The notes under the pieces: model-generated
Told to the model about the DNA's origin: nothing
Databases searched by the model: none
Seen by the model: only the letters and a program-made list of their open reading frames with translations
Translations under genes and position numbers: made by a program
In this document: piece after piece, positions 15,316-23,676 of the stretch
How the letters are laid out: each line of letters opens with the position of its first letter
Position numbering within the stretch: the first letter of the stretch is position 1
DNA from: Desulfurococcales archaeon
GTDB taxonomy: Archaea > Thermoproteota > Thermoprotei_A > Sulfolobales > Acidilobaceae
Length of the DNA stretch: 37,416 nucleotides
Direction of reading: 5' to 3'
Assembly: GCA_015521115.1 (NCBI GenBank)
Contig: WAOT01000017.1
Coordinates: 1-37,416, forward strand

Positions 15316-16836
15316 ATGGGAGATCGCGAACCGGACTCTGTCTACCCGATACTACAAAAGGTTGGGGGAGGAGGGTTTGAGTCCATTAGGAACTACTTCC
15401 TAGAGGGGCACTACAGCAGGTTCATTAAGTTCCTTGGAAGCTCGTCTGAGAGGGATCAGGTAAGGAGGGTTAGGGTTGGAGAGTACATTCTATTCGTGAA
15501 TGAGAGGTTGCTTGAAAACTGTACTGAAGACGTTCGGGGATGGGTCGAGGATATAATAGAAGGCTTCAGGGAAGAGTGTCCCCTATACCCTGAGCCGGGG
15601 CTGTTCCATGTGTTGAGAGAGGCTATTAGGGGTTCTAGTGTTTGTAGTAGGCCACCTCTTGCTGTAGTCGGCTACGATAGGGACACGCGCAAACTATTCG
15701 CCCATGTCCCCCCGGAGAGCCTGGCCCCACTACTCTCACTCAACCCGGAGAGCCTCCGTGATGGAGGGGTTAGCGAGGGGGTAGTTAGGGCTCTCCTCGG
15801 CTTCACACACCACCGCTGGGAGGTCGAGGATCTCAAGCCGGGCCTGAGGGTGAGGGTTCAGGGGGATCTAGTACTCGAGGTTCTAGGCGTCTTCAGCGAT
15901 AATGAGGACTTGGTCAACGCTCTGGCCTCACTTAAAGCCGCATATAGGGCGGCATTAGAGTCTTTCAAGGCCCTGTCCGGTCTCCATAGGGGGCTTTCGA
16001 GGAGCGATCTCCTCGACGGTCTTAGGGGCGACGAGGATGTAGGGGTCGTCCAGTCACTCATATATTTTGAGGCGCGGAGGGTGCTCGAGAGGGTATTCCC
16101 CAAGCCGTTGCAGGATGCTGTGAGGGTATCCGTAACTAGGGCAGTCCCCGACCCCCTATCGGATCACGTGCTAACGTTCATAATACTGTTAGAGGCCGGC
16201 CGCTTTGGAGAGCCGGAATGCAACCCGGTCTCATGTAGCGGGTTCCATCTCCAAAACCTCCCATCGCTCGAGGAATGCCTCCCTGGCGTAGCTGGAGGGG
16301 TCTCTTGGATACTAGCCTCCACCATAGGAGAGGGCTCGCAGCTGCAGCTCATACTCCCTGCTGGTGAGAGGTTCCATGTTGTCAGGTTCGATAGCCTGCC
16401 GTATTCAGCACACCTACTGGCCAGGGCCTATGCTATAAAGCTGCTCGACGAGGGTGTAGAGCCGGAAAAGTACCTCGGGAGGGAGGAGACCCCTGGGCCG
16501 GCTACTGTTAGGGTGATGGATCACAGGGTTATAGGTGAGGGGATCGCCTTGCTCCGCGCCCCACTTATTGAGATGCTGTACGTTCTGGGATCCGCTGCAC
16601 GGCATCTCAGTAAAGTTTCAGGAATGCTTCATGATAACCCTCCGGGTGGTGTTGGTGACGTGGTTGAGAGGCTCCTCCTCTCCCATGCGGGCGGCCTCAG
16701 CGGTTACCTGTTAGGGGTCGAGGGGGGCTCCGACCTAGTCTTCGAGCATAGGGAGCACGGGACTGCCCGGCTGCATGTTAGTAGGCCTGTGCTCCTCAGG
16801 GCTTATACCATGCCTCACTCGCTCTCTATCCGGTAG
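15316..16836 (+). CDS. Hypothetical protein, 506 residues
   Basis: A long, soluble, mixed alpha/beta protein that I cannot place in a family. Visible features are an acidic N-terminal third, several cysteines in the middle (ECPLYPEPG, FGEPECNPVSCSGFHL), and a C-terminal helical part with SAARHLSKVSGMLHDNPPGG. There are no membrane segments or obvious nucleotide-binding motifs. The ATG at 15316 has AGGTGG 6 bases upstream and a TATA-like CTATTAATA near 15283-15291. Its 3' end overlaps the convergent GNAT-ABC gene by 11 bases. Codon use fits the chromosome, so it is probably a lineage-specific gene and not a recent import. Confidence 0.65.
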   Translation: MGDREPDSVYPILQKVGGGGFESIRNYFLEGHYSRFIKFLGSSSERDQVRRVRVGEYILFVNERLLENCTEDVRGWVEDIIEGFREECPLYPEPGLFHVLREAIRGSSVCSRPPLAVVGYDRDTRKLFAHVPPESLAPLLSLNPESLRDGGVSEGVVRALLGFTHHRWEVEDLKPGLRVRVQGDLVLEVLGVFSDNEDLVNALASLKAAYRAALESFKALSGLHRGLSRSDLLDGLRGDEDVGVVQSLIYFEARRVLERVFPKPLQDAVRVSVTRAVPDPLSDHVLTFIILLEAGRFGEPECNPVSCSGFHLQNLPSLEECLPGVAGGVSWILASTIGEGSQLQLILPAGERFHVVRFDSLPYSAHLLARAYAIKLLDEGVEPEKYLGREETPGPATVRVMDHRVIGEGIALLRAPLIEMLYVLGSAARHLSKVSGMLHDNPPGGVGDVVERLLLSHAGGLSGYLLGVEGGSDLVFEHREHGTARLHVSRPVLLRAYTMPHSLSIR

Positions 16837-18820
16837 CCGTTTTTTCTACTGAGATCGTCCCGTAGCCTACGAATACTATCTTGTCCGGCTTCAAGGCATC
16901 AATGACCTCCGGCCTGTTGGTCGCTACGATCAGTGTTATACCTGCCCTCCTAGCGAGCGAGCCTACCTTCCTGGCGACCCTCACAGCTGTTAGCGTGTCG
17001 AGGTGGGCGGTGAACTCGTCGATCACCATTATACTCGGCTTCTCAGCGAAGAGGCTTGCGAGCTTAGCCCTCTCCTTCTGCCCGGTGCTGAGCTCGTTAA
17101 ACCTGGCCCTGTAGAACACCGCGTCGCTCAGGCCGACCATGTTTAGTATTTCCACAGCGGCCGCGGGGTCTCCTGTCTTCTCAGTTACATGTTCTAGGAG
17201 GGTTTCTCCGCCGAACTTTGGCTCCCACTCCCCCGGTAGGAGTACCGAGATCCTCGCACCGCTCGGGGCCTCAGTACGGCCCTCGTTAGGCCTGTACGCC
17301 TCGTTCTCCTCTGCTAGCTCTGGTCTTAGGCTTCCAATGATCATGCGGAGGAGCGTTGTCTTCCCGGCGCCGCTGGCTCCCACGACTACGACGATCTCCC
17401 CTGGGTTGATCGTGAGGTCGGCGTTCCTGAGGACATACTTCTCGACAACCCTCTTCTCCACGCCGAATGCGAGGAGAACCTCGCGGAGGCCTGGTGGGAG
17501 CCTCTCAACGTCGAGGACGCTCCTATAGAGCTTCGTTATGCCCCATAGCCTTATCGGTGAGGGTAGAGGATCCACACGGCCATACCTGCTCCTATACAGC
17601 TTTCCACCGTGCTGGCGTGCGATGGGGTCTTCTCTGAGGAACTTCTCGATCCTCTCCTTAGCCTCCCCTGTCAGGGGGTACATGAGTACGGGCCTGCCAC
17701 TCTTAGTGTCCCACATGTAGTAGAAGCCTGCCTTCTCGAAGAACGGGTTGTAGCGGGCCATCATTGCTATTGTCTCGACAACATGCTTCTTCCTCTTCAT
17801 CTCGGGGACTCTTCTCTCCCTTATCCACTCCAGTGCCGCCTTCACCGCTAACACTCCCAGTCCGTCGCCGCGGTAGTCAGGGTGTACTACTACCCTCGCT
17901 ATTCTAGCAGCTGCGGTGTTAGCCCTGCGGAGCGCTATCTGGCTTATCCGTTCACCTATCATCGCCCTAGCGATGACCGGCCCGTAGAGCCTCTTCAGCT
18001 CCCTATACTTTGCGAGGATCCTCTTCCTCTCCGTTATGGGCCAGAAGGTTGGGTGGAACCAGTCTGGAGGGAACACTTTCTCCCTTATCAGCCTCTCATA
18101 GCCCCCGTCGGGGAGCCTCCGGTTCATTAGTGGTATGGGTGTGTCTACCCTCACATAAGCAACTATCCTGGGCTCGTACTCCTTACGGGAGACTAGCTCT
18201 AGGACTAGGAACCTGCTGCTAGGTAGGCTCCCCCTTATCTCCTGGAGCTTCATGGGCACCCCGTGTTCCGGGCAGACCGGCTGCACGTTCCCTTCAGCGT
18301 ATCGGCCGCAAATTGGGCATCTCCATACCGCTACTATCTCCTCCTTGCTCGCGTAGTGGTGCTGTTCGAGGCCTACGATGTCAACATAGTCCTGCTCTGT
18401 TACTGCTTCCCTAGCGACTACACGGTATTCGTAGACTTTTCTAACGTTCAGGCTATCCCTCCTCTCAAGCCTATACTCCCTCCGCCAGGGGGGCCATACG
18501 AGGATCTCCTCCCCCTCCCACACCCTGTACAGCCTGTAGTCCTGGGGGCCGAGGACTTTGACTCCGCCGACCTGTTTGGGCTCGTCTAGGAGCTCTAGTA
18601 CCACCCTCTCACGTGCACTAAACCACTGGGATATGGTTCCGGTCATCCACAACAGTACCTCTTCTCCCCCATCATACTTGACTGGGAGGACGCCGAACCA
18701 CTTGTAGCCCCTCCTCGTGGTGAGCTTGAATGGGTCTCTACTAACGTACCCCGTGACCCTGACTCCGCGCACAGTCAAGAACTGGCACCCGTATAATTTA
18801 ATGACGGGTGGGAGCACCAC
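16826..18820 (-). CDS. GNAT acetyltransferase fused to an ABC-type ATPase
   Basis: This protein, up to 664 residues, joins three parts. Residues 1-200 are a beta-rich region with a zinc-ribbon-like CPIC...CPEH (C168, C171, C183, H186). Residues 205-400 are a GNAT domain with the acetyl-CoA motif RVVVHPDYRGDGLG (309-322). Residues 455-660 are an ABC ATPase with Walker A GASGAGKTT (481-489), signature LSTGQ (577-581) and Walker B SIMVIDEF (596-603). The usual switch histidine is replaced by Asn in ATNRP (about 633-637). No membrane segments are seen, so it is not a transporter subunit. GTG at 18820 overlaps the upstream gene, while GTG at 18772 sits 26 bases after a TATA-like TTAAATTATA and may be the true leaderless start. 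Confidence 0.8.
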   Translation of the reverse strand: MVLPPVIKLYGCQFLTVRGVRVTGYVSRDPFKLTTRRGYKWFGVLPVKYDGGEEVLLWMTGTISQWFSARERVVLELLDEPKQVGGVKVLGPQDYRLYRVWEGEEILVWPPWRREYRLERRDSLNVRKVYEYRVVAREAVTEQDYVDIVGLEQHHYASKEEIVAVWRCPICGRYAEGNVQPVCPEHGVPMKLQEIRGSLPSSRFLVLELVSRKEYEPRIVAYVRVDTPIPLMNRRLPDGGYERLIREKVFPPDWFHPTFWPITERKRILAKYRELKRLYGPVIARAMIGERISQIALRRANTAAARIARVVVHPDYRGDGLGVLAVKAALEWIRERRVPEMKRKKHVVETIAMMARYNPFFEKAGFYYMWDTKSGRPVLMYPLTGEAKERIEKFLREDPIARQHGGKLYRSRYGRVDPLPSPIRLWGITKLYRSVLDVERLPPGLREVLLAFGVEKRVVEKYVLRNADLTINPGEIVVVVGASGAGKTTLLRMIIGSLRPELAEENEAYRPNEGRTEAPSGARISVLLPGEWEPKFGGETLLEHVTEKTGDPAAAVEILNMVGLSDAVFYRARFNELSTGQKERAKLASLFAEKPSIMVIDEFTAHLDTLTAVRVARKVGSLARRAGITLIVATNRPEVIDALKPDKIVFVGYGTISVEKTATG

Positions 18821-19763
18821 CTAATAAGCGGGTAACCCTCCCCAGCCCCACCTTCCCTGGGGCGAGTAGGAGGATGAGCATCATTGTACCACCTACCAGC
18901 AGGCCTACGAGGTTTGCGGTGAGCGTCCCGAGTAGCCCCAGGGCTAGACCGCGGGATAGGGCGAGGCTCCATCCCAAGGCCGAGGCTGGGGGTATTATTG
19001 CTGCCGCTATAGCCACCCCTGTGAGGGCCTCGACAGTCTCGGAGGTCACTGCTACCACGCTGGCGGAGCCTAGGAGGAGGGCTAGGACTATGTCAACAGC
19101 CCCCGGCCTAGCTCTCGAGAGGATCTCGCTCGTCGCTGGTAGCGTGTAGCCTGCGGCGCTCACCACAGCACTCGACATGAACCCAGAGAGGACGGCGAGA
19201 CCTATGAGGGCTAGCAGCGTCTTAAGGCTCCTCAAGGCAGTCTTCGGACGCCCCAGGGTGACGCTGACGCTAAACGAGTATATTGGGCCGAGTATTGGGC
19301 TTATCAGCATCGCACCTATAATGGTGTAGGGGTTGTTCGCGGCGAGCCCGGCTAGTGCTACAACACCCGCTATTAGCACGAGTATCGCAGCGGTTGGTGT
19401 GAGGATGCTCCGCTCCTCAGCCTCCTCCATCAGGGCTTCAGGGGGCCTCTGGAGGAGCCGTTTAGCCTCCTCCAGGAACCTGCGGGAGGTCAGCTTGTAT
19501 GGGCGGCCTGACCCGTGTTCCACGTCTAATATTATGATGGCGTTCTCCTTCTTCCTCAAGTCTAGGGCTGACTGGAGCTCTGCTATCACGTCCGGGAGGA
19601 TCTGTCTTGGCGCGTAGAAAAGGACATGGCATACCTCCTTATCCCCTCTAAGGAGCACCTTGTCAGAGTACCAGTAGATCTTCTTCTCCTCTAGGATCTT
19701 GTAGATCTCCTCGCATTTCTTTTTCTCAGCGAATATCTCGACCTTCTTCATAGCGCTCGTCAA
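18798..19763 (-). CDS. DUF389 (TIGR00341-like) membrane protein
   Basis: A 321-residue protein with a cytoplasmic alpha/beta N-terminal domain (about 1-100) followed by six or so transmembrane helices. The family signature AANNPYTIIGAMLISPILGPIYSF lies at about 142-165, and EALTGVAIAAAIIPPASALG follows near 240-260. DUF389 proteins occur in archaea and bacteria; their function is not established. The start is TTG at 19763 or ATG at 19751, with a TATA-like AATATACTTA near 19806-19817. The 3' end overlaps the first codons of the longest GNAT-ABC frame, so the two may form one transcription unit. Confidence 0.85.
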   Translation of the reverse strand: MTSAMKKVEIFAEKKKCEEIYKILEEKKIYWYSDKVLLRGDKEVCHVLFYAPRQILPDVIAELQSALDLRKKENAIIILDVEHGSGRPYKLTSRRFLEEAKRLLQRPPEALMEEAEERSILTPTAAILVLIAGVVALAGLAANNPYTIIGAMLISPILGPIYSFSVSVTLGRPKTALRSLKTLLALIGLAVLSGFMSSAVVSAAGYTLPATSEILSRARPGAVDIVLALLLGSASVVAVTSETVEALTGVAIAAAIIPPASALGWSLALSRGLALGLLGTLTANLVGLLVGGTMMLILLLAPGKVGLGRVTRLLGGAPTRH

Positions 19764-19845
19764 GGATCCCGACCATGATATCGTGAGAGGGAAGAGTTAC
19801 GGGTCTAAGTATATTGCCCATCTGGCAAGCGGGCTAACTGGCGGG

Positions 19846-21609
19846 TTATACGCGTGTGTACACGTTTCTAGCCACGACCTCTAGGAGGTCATAGTTCTCT
19901 ACGGGGAAACTGTATGTGCGGGTCTTCATCCTTACAAGGCCCCTATCAACAAAGAACACGCTGGCCTTAACCGTCTTAAACCTTCTACACCTCTCGAGCA
20001 GCCTCCTCAATATCGTAACCGCCCTAGTATAGGGGGACTGCCTCATGCCCTTCCACTCGCCGTCATCGCATTGGACTCTGACTGTTGCGGTGGCTAGGGG
20101 GTCAGGCGTTAGGCTGTCCCCGTGGTATCTCATGGCGAGGTCTGGCCTGTCAGCCGGGAAGTACGTTTTCCCTAGTGGAGTGTAAATATAAGCCACATAC
20201 CCGTGCTCTTGCAACCATCTGAGACCTGCCTCTACCCTCTCCCTCGGAGCCCCTAATAGTTGGGCTAGCATGTCGGAGGGCATGGGGCGGGTGTATAGTG
20301 GCTCTAGCAACCGCCTGTGCCTGCTCTTCTCTATTAGTGCTCTGACCGTGTCGGTCTCGACAGGGACGTGGACACCGGCCTTAGCTGCCTGGGAGAGACC
20401 GTCTATGAGCGAGTCTACGTCGACGGTGTCGGGTGTGACTATGAAGACTACAGCCTTCTGCGGCCTCCTCGGGCTTGGCCTTAGGAGGCGTCCGAGGCGT
20501 TGTATGAAGCGGAGTGGGCTTGAGGTGTGGCTCCAGACTATGAGGAGATCCGCCTCTGGGAGGTCAATACCCTCCTCACCAGCGCTGGTTGATATTATGA
20601 CGTCTACGCCCCTACGCCTAGCTCTCTCGAGCGCGGCCCTTGGCTCGACCTGCCTCCTGCCTAGGATGAGGGCTGTCCTGTGACCCCAGCCTTCCAGGGC
20701 TTTTGAGACGAGCCTTGCAATGACGACTCTGTCTATGAAGACTATGGCCTTCTCATACCCTTCATGGTCGAGTAGAACCCTGTTGAGGGCCCCCAGCTTA
20801 TGGGCGGGCCTGACGTCCGGGTGGAATATTAGCTCCTCAAGCCCGCTCAGCAGGGCCCTGATCCTTCTACTCCTCTCATAGCTCTCTCTGAGGGACTCGG
20901 CACCGTCTCTCACTAGCCACCTCAGCGCCAGCCCTAGGAGTGCCCTATTTCTTCCACGGGTTGACTCCCACCTGGACTCTATCTCGGTGTAGAGCTTGTA
21001 TTCTACTGGGTTGAGCTCTGCCTCGTAGATCTCTGCTGCATAGGGTGGGACGTAGCGTGCAATCTCTGGGTGCTCCCAGCTCCAGCACCTTATCCTGCCG
21101 ATGTACTCCTCGATCTCCTTCTTCCTCCCTGGGGGTACATGGGCTGTTAGGCCCAGCCTGTAGGGGAAGAAGTGCCTCTGGACAACCTGCTTGTAGGGGT
21201 CTTGGCCTGTGGTGTGGTGGCACTCATCAACTACTAGAGCGTCAAACCCCTCCTCCTTGAACCTCTCCCACTCAGACACTATGATCTCAGGTGTCGCGAC
21301 TACAACCTCTCCGCCCCAAGCCCTCTCCCTCTCGGGCCTGGGGAGGCTTCCGTGGAGTGGGCGTGCGTCTAGGCCGAGGAGCTCCCGGAGGACTTTGCTC
21401 GTCTGCTCGACTAGGAAACGTGTAGGCTCTAGTACTAGGGCTTTCCTAGCCTTTCTAGCCTCTAATAGTCTCCGGATCCAGAGGCCGGCGACTATGGTTT
21501 TACCCGTCCCGGTCGGCATGCACAGTACTGACTGCTCCTGCTTGAGGGCCCACTCGAGGGCCTCTACCTGGTATGTCCTCGGCTTTATCCGGGGCCTTCT
21601 TAGGGGCAT
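19846..21609 (-). CDS. SF2 DNA/RNA helicase with DECHH motif
   Basis: A 587-residue superfamily 2 helicase. Motifs in order: I, MPTGTGKT (31-38); Ia, EPTRFLVEQ (61-69); Ib, ATPEII (105-110); II, VVDECHH (126-132); III, GLTAH (153-157); V, STSAGEEGIDL (340-350); VI, QRLGRLLRP (370-378). The core resembles the helicase part of archaeal Hef/XPB-like enzymes, with a C-terminal region of about 190 residues that includes a winged-helix-like stretch (LAQLLGAPRERVEAGLRWLQEHGYV). No nuclease motif is visible. It follows the endonuclease IV-like gene by 22 bases, suggesting a shared transcript and a repair role. The ATG at 21609 has only a weak GGGGA upstream. Confidence 0.85.
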   Translation of the reverse strand: MPLRRPRIKPRTYQVEALEWALKQEQSVLCMPTGTGKTIVAGLWIRRLLEARKARKALVLEPTRFLVEQTSKVLRELLGLDARPLHGSLPRPERERAWGGEVVVATPEIIVSEWERFKEEGFDALVVDECHHTTGQDPYKQVVQRHFFPYRLGLTAHVPPGRKKEIEEYIGRIRCWSWEHPEIARYVPPYAAEIYEAELNPVEYKLYTEIESRWESTRGRNRALLGLALRWLVRDGAESLRESYERSRRIRALLSGLEELIFHPDVRPAHKLGALNRVLLDHEGYEKAIVFIDRVVIARLVSKALEGWGHRTALILGRRQVEPRAALERARRRGVDVIISTSAGEEGIDLPEADLLIVWSHTSSPLRFIQRLGRLLRPSPRRPQKAVVFIVTPDTVDVDSLIDGLSQAAKAGVHVPVETDTVRALIEKSRHRRLLEPLYTRPMPSDMLAQLLGAPRERVEAGLRWLQEHGYVAYIYTPLGKTYFPADRPDLAMRYHGDSLTPDPLATATVRVQCDDGEWKGMRQSPYTRAVTILRRLLERCRRFKTVKASVFFVDRGLVRMKTRTYSFPVENYDLLEVVARNVYTRV

Positions 21610-21631
21610 GCCGGCTTGTTTCCCCGCATGG

Positions 21632-22513
21632 CTAGCTTAGGTGGTCTACCGCCTCCCTCATTATGGAGGCGAACAGGGTTATGGTGTCCTTGTACTTCGT
21701 CTGGGGCCTGCCAGTATATATTATGTGCATCCTCATCTTCAGCCCCTTACCCCTCACCCTCCTAACCATGAACTCTGCTAGAGCGGAGGCTAGAGGGTCT
21801 AGGTCTGGGTATCCGCGGCCTAGTGGAACCCTCTTCTTGAGGATCCTTGAGCCGATCGCGAAGCCTATCACCTGGGAGAAGCGTAGGCTCACGTACTCTT
21901 CTGTCAGCCCTAATGCTTTCTCAAGTATGTTTAGCCAGAAGGTCTTATCGGCCACCCTGTTAGCACCCTCAAAGTCCCCCGTCTCCGAGGCCCCTGTCTC
22001 GAGCATCCACACGTTTTCTAGCTGGAGTGACACTATCAGCCTGTTCCCGACCATCTCCCTTAGGGCCTTTACCTCATCCCATACCCCCAGCATGCGCCTC
22101 GTATACGGGATCTCAACGCTAACATAACCGTCTGGGCCCATCTCCTTGACAAGCTTCTTGAGAAGCTCTCCGGCTAGCTCCAGATCCCTCTCATCCATAT
22201 AGGCCCTCCAGCCCAGGTGGAGGTTGAATATCTCTGCGCCAGCGATCTTCGCCTTCCTCGCAGCTGCAACCAGCGCCCTCCAGCTCCTCTCCATTACTTC
22301 CCGGTCTGTGCTAACAACATTGTAGTATGGGGCGTGTGCGACGATTGTTGTGAAGGCCTCCCTCGCAAACTCAGCATACCTCCTGAAATAGTCCTCGCCA
22401 CGGGCCCTCCGTGAGAAGTCGTATGGCGGGATCTCGGTGAGCTTCATGCCCAATGTTGCGGCGAGTGGGAGCTTAGTTAGAGCGTTATAAGTCCCCCAGT
22501 CGAACAGGATCAT
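21632..22513 (-). CDS. Endonuclease IV-like TIM-barrel protein with degenerate metal site
   Basis: A protein of about 293 residues in the AP endonuclease 2/xylose isomerase-like TIM-barrel superfamily. The N-terminal half keeps AHAPYY (His60), NLHLGW (His99) and VSVEIPY (Glu134), matching the first three metal ligands of endonuclease IV. Further on, the position of the D-x-x-H pair reads QLENVW, and the later His/Asp pair and final Glu are not recognisable, so the three-zinc centre is probably incomplete. The ATG at 22513 is chosen because GGTGG ends 5 bases upstream and a TATA box predicts a leader of about 11 bases; GTG at 22525 is the longer option. Cotranscription with the helicase suggests DNA repair, but a different hydrolase or isomerase is possible. 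Confidence 0.7.
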   Translation of the reverse strand: MILFDWGTYNALTKLPLAATLGMKLTEIPPYDFSRRARGEDYFRRYAEFAREAFTTIVAHAPYYNVVSTDREVMERSWRALVAAARKAKIAGAEIFNLHLGWRAYMDERDLELAGELLKKLVKEMGPDGYVSVEIPYTRRMLGVWDEVKALREMVGNRLIVSLQLENVWMLETGASETGDFEGANRVADKTFWLNILEKALGLTEEYVSLRFSQVIGFAIGSRILKKRVPLGRGYPDLDPLASALAEFMVRRVRGKGLKMRMHIIYTGRPQTKYKDTITLFASIMREAVDHLS

Positions 22514-22545
22514 CTCTACCACCACAATATAAACGTGGCCTCTAG

Positions 22546-22555
22546 GTTTTTATAA
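22546..22555 (-). promoter_or_regulatory. TATA box for the endonuclease IV-like gene and helicase
   Basis: ATTATAAAAAC on the minus strand predicts a start of transcription near 22524, about 11 bases before the ATG at 22513. Confidence 0.55.
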
Positions 22556-22587
22556 TCGTTTTGATCCCCGCCTATCATAATAGAGTA

Positions 22588-23313
22588 CTAGGGTCTCCTC
22601 CTAATCCTCAGGTGTCTTAGGAGGGGGCTCACCCGCTCCAGATCCTCCTCCCCCCTCGGGGTGTGGGGGAGGATGAATGAGAGCACACCCCTCCACCTGC
22701 TCACCAGTCTCAGGGCTTGCGGTAGAAGGCACTCCACTCTCCCCCAAGCGGCCTCCTTTATACAATCCAGAAACTCCCTAACTACCCCTCTTGAGCTTGA
22801 GAGGGCGGCTAGGACAAGTAGCCTAACAACGTTTAGGTTCAAGATGACCCTCTCCCCATGAACCCCCTCAAGGTGGACAAACAGCTGGTGGCTTTTAGGG
22901 GCGAACTCGATCTCGAAGCCCTCCCTCTCCACCTTACCTAATTCGTCTTCATCAACGGGAAGATGAACCCCATTGTAGACGACCTCGTGGAGCGGGCCAA
23001 TAACGTGCACTACACGTAGGACAAACCTAAGACTGCCCCACCTATAAAGGGTCGCCTCAACAGGAGTAAGCTTCCTAGCTAAAGACCAGAACCTCCTAAC
23101 CCTATACTGATAACATCCGATGTCATATAGGAGCCTGGACGTGACGGCAGGGACGTCCCTACAGTCCAAGCCCAGCTCCAGACAGCCGATGACAACCCTC
23201 TTAGCCGCCTCAATACCTGCCTCAACAAGTATAGCAGGGACACCCCTAAAGCCACGCCCGCCCGACATCCTCCCTCTACTCCTGGCCGAGGTCGTTCTCT
23301 GAGCGTTCCTCAA
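22588..23313 (-). CDS. Hypothetical basic protein
   Basis: 241 residues, basic (many Arg) and helical, with no membrane segments. The N-terminal 22 residues are Arg/Gly/Ser-rich. A central part contains DIGCYQYRVRRFWSLARKLTPVEATLYRW, and a beta-rich segment (EFAPKSHQLFVHLEGVHGERVILNLNVVRLLVLAALS) follows. I recognise no family; RNA or DNA binding is a guess from charge. TTG at 23313 is supported by a TATA box centred 26 bases upstream (CTTATATATG, 23336-23345), which would make the message leaderless; ATG at 23268 is a weaker alternative. Confidence 0.6.
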   Translation of the reverse strand: MRNAQRTTSARSRGRMSGGRGFRGVPAILVEAGIEAAKRVVIGCLELGLDCRDVPAVTSRLLYDIGCYQYRVRRFWSLARKLTPVEATLYRWGSLRFVLRVVHVIGPLHEVVYNGVHLPVDEDELGKVEREGFEIEFAPKSHQLFVHLEGVHGERVILNLNVVRLLVLAALSSSRGVVREFLDCIKEAAWGRVECLLPQALRLVSRWRGVLSFILPHTPRGEEDLERVSPLLRHLRIRRRP

Positions 23314-23335
23314 CTATGTGTGCGGGTTATCACCG

Positions 23336-23345
23336 CATATATAAG
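23336..23345. promoter_or_regulatory. Bidirectional TATA box, CATATATAAG
   Basis: On minus it lies 26 bases before the TTG of the basic protein gene. On plus it predicts a transcript starting near 23366, exactly where the strongly structured intergenic stretch begins. Confidence 0.5.
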
Positions 23346-23365
23346 TTGAATGACACCCGTCCCGG

Positions 23366-23580
23366 GAGCGCCAGGTATATCTCCTTAGGCATGTCCACCA
23401 ATACCTGGGGCCGGTGACAGGATACCCCGGGACTGCTACAAGAGCCACCGTGTCGGAGCCGGTGGGATGACTGGGTGGTCCTCCGTGAGGCCCCTCCCAT
23501 GGGAATGAGGATGGCTAGATTGGCCGAGGCTCTAGCGCGGTGAGGAGGACGCCCGGTCCGACCCTCCTGCTCGCTACTCT
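23366..23580 (+). ncRNA. Candidate structured non-coding RNA
   Basis: This GC-rich intergenic stretch has no credible ORF but dense complementarity. CCAGGTAT (23371-23378) pairs with ATACCTGG (23401-23408), and CGGTG (23412-23416) with CACCG (23446-23450). A long helix joins 23469-23484 to 23544-23558: 15 pairs including G-U pairs that preserve the fold, and one bulged G. Inside it are GCTAGA/TCTAGC (23514-23519/23531-23536) and CCTC/GAGG hairpins, forming a multibranch junction. A TATA box at 23336-23345 sits at the right distance upstream. I do not find the conserved blocks of SRP RNA or RNase P RNA, nor tRNA, and no C/D box pair. The strand is inferred from the promoter position. The ends are approximate. 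Confidence 0.45.
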
Positions 23581-23627
23581 AGAATACACTAGTATACATT
23601 GCTTCATATCCTTGTAATGAACCATTA

Positions 23628-23638
23628 TTTTTATATAG
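23628..23638 (+). promoter_or_regulatory. TATA box for the hypothetical gene at 23677
   Basis: TTTTTATATAG predicts transcription from about 23660. This excludes the upstream in-frame start codons near 23599 and supports TTG at 23677 as the real start. Confidence 0.5.
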
Positions 23639-23676
23639 TATTTCTTGTCAAACATTATTTGTGGTGTTCTACAGGG

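Noticed and set aside
23366-23580. SRP RNA or RNase P RNA
   Set aside because: The conserved SRP loop (GGAAG...AGCAGC type) and the RNase P blocks (GAGGAAAGUC, ACAGAA) are not present, so I left it as an unclassified candidate.
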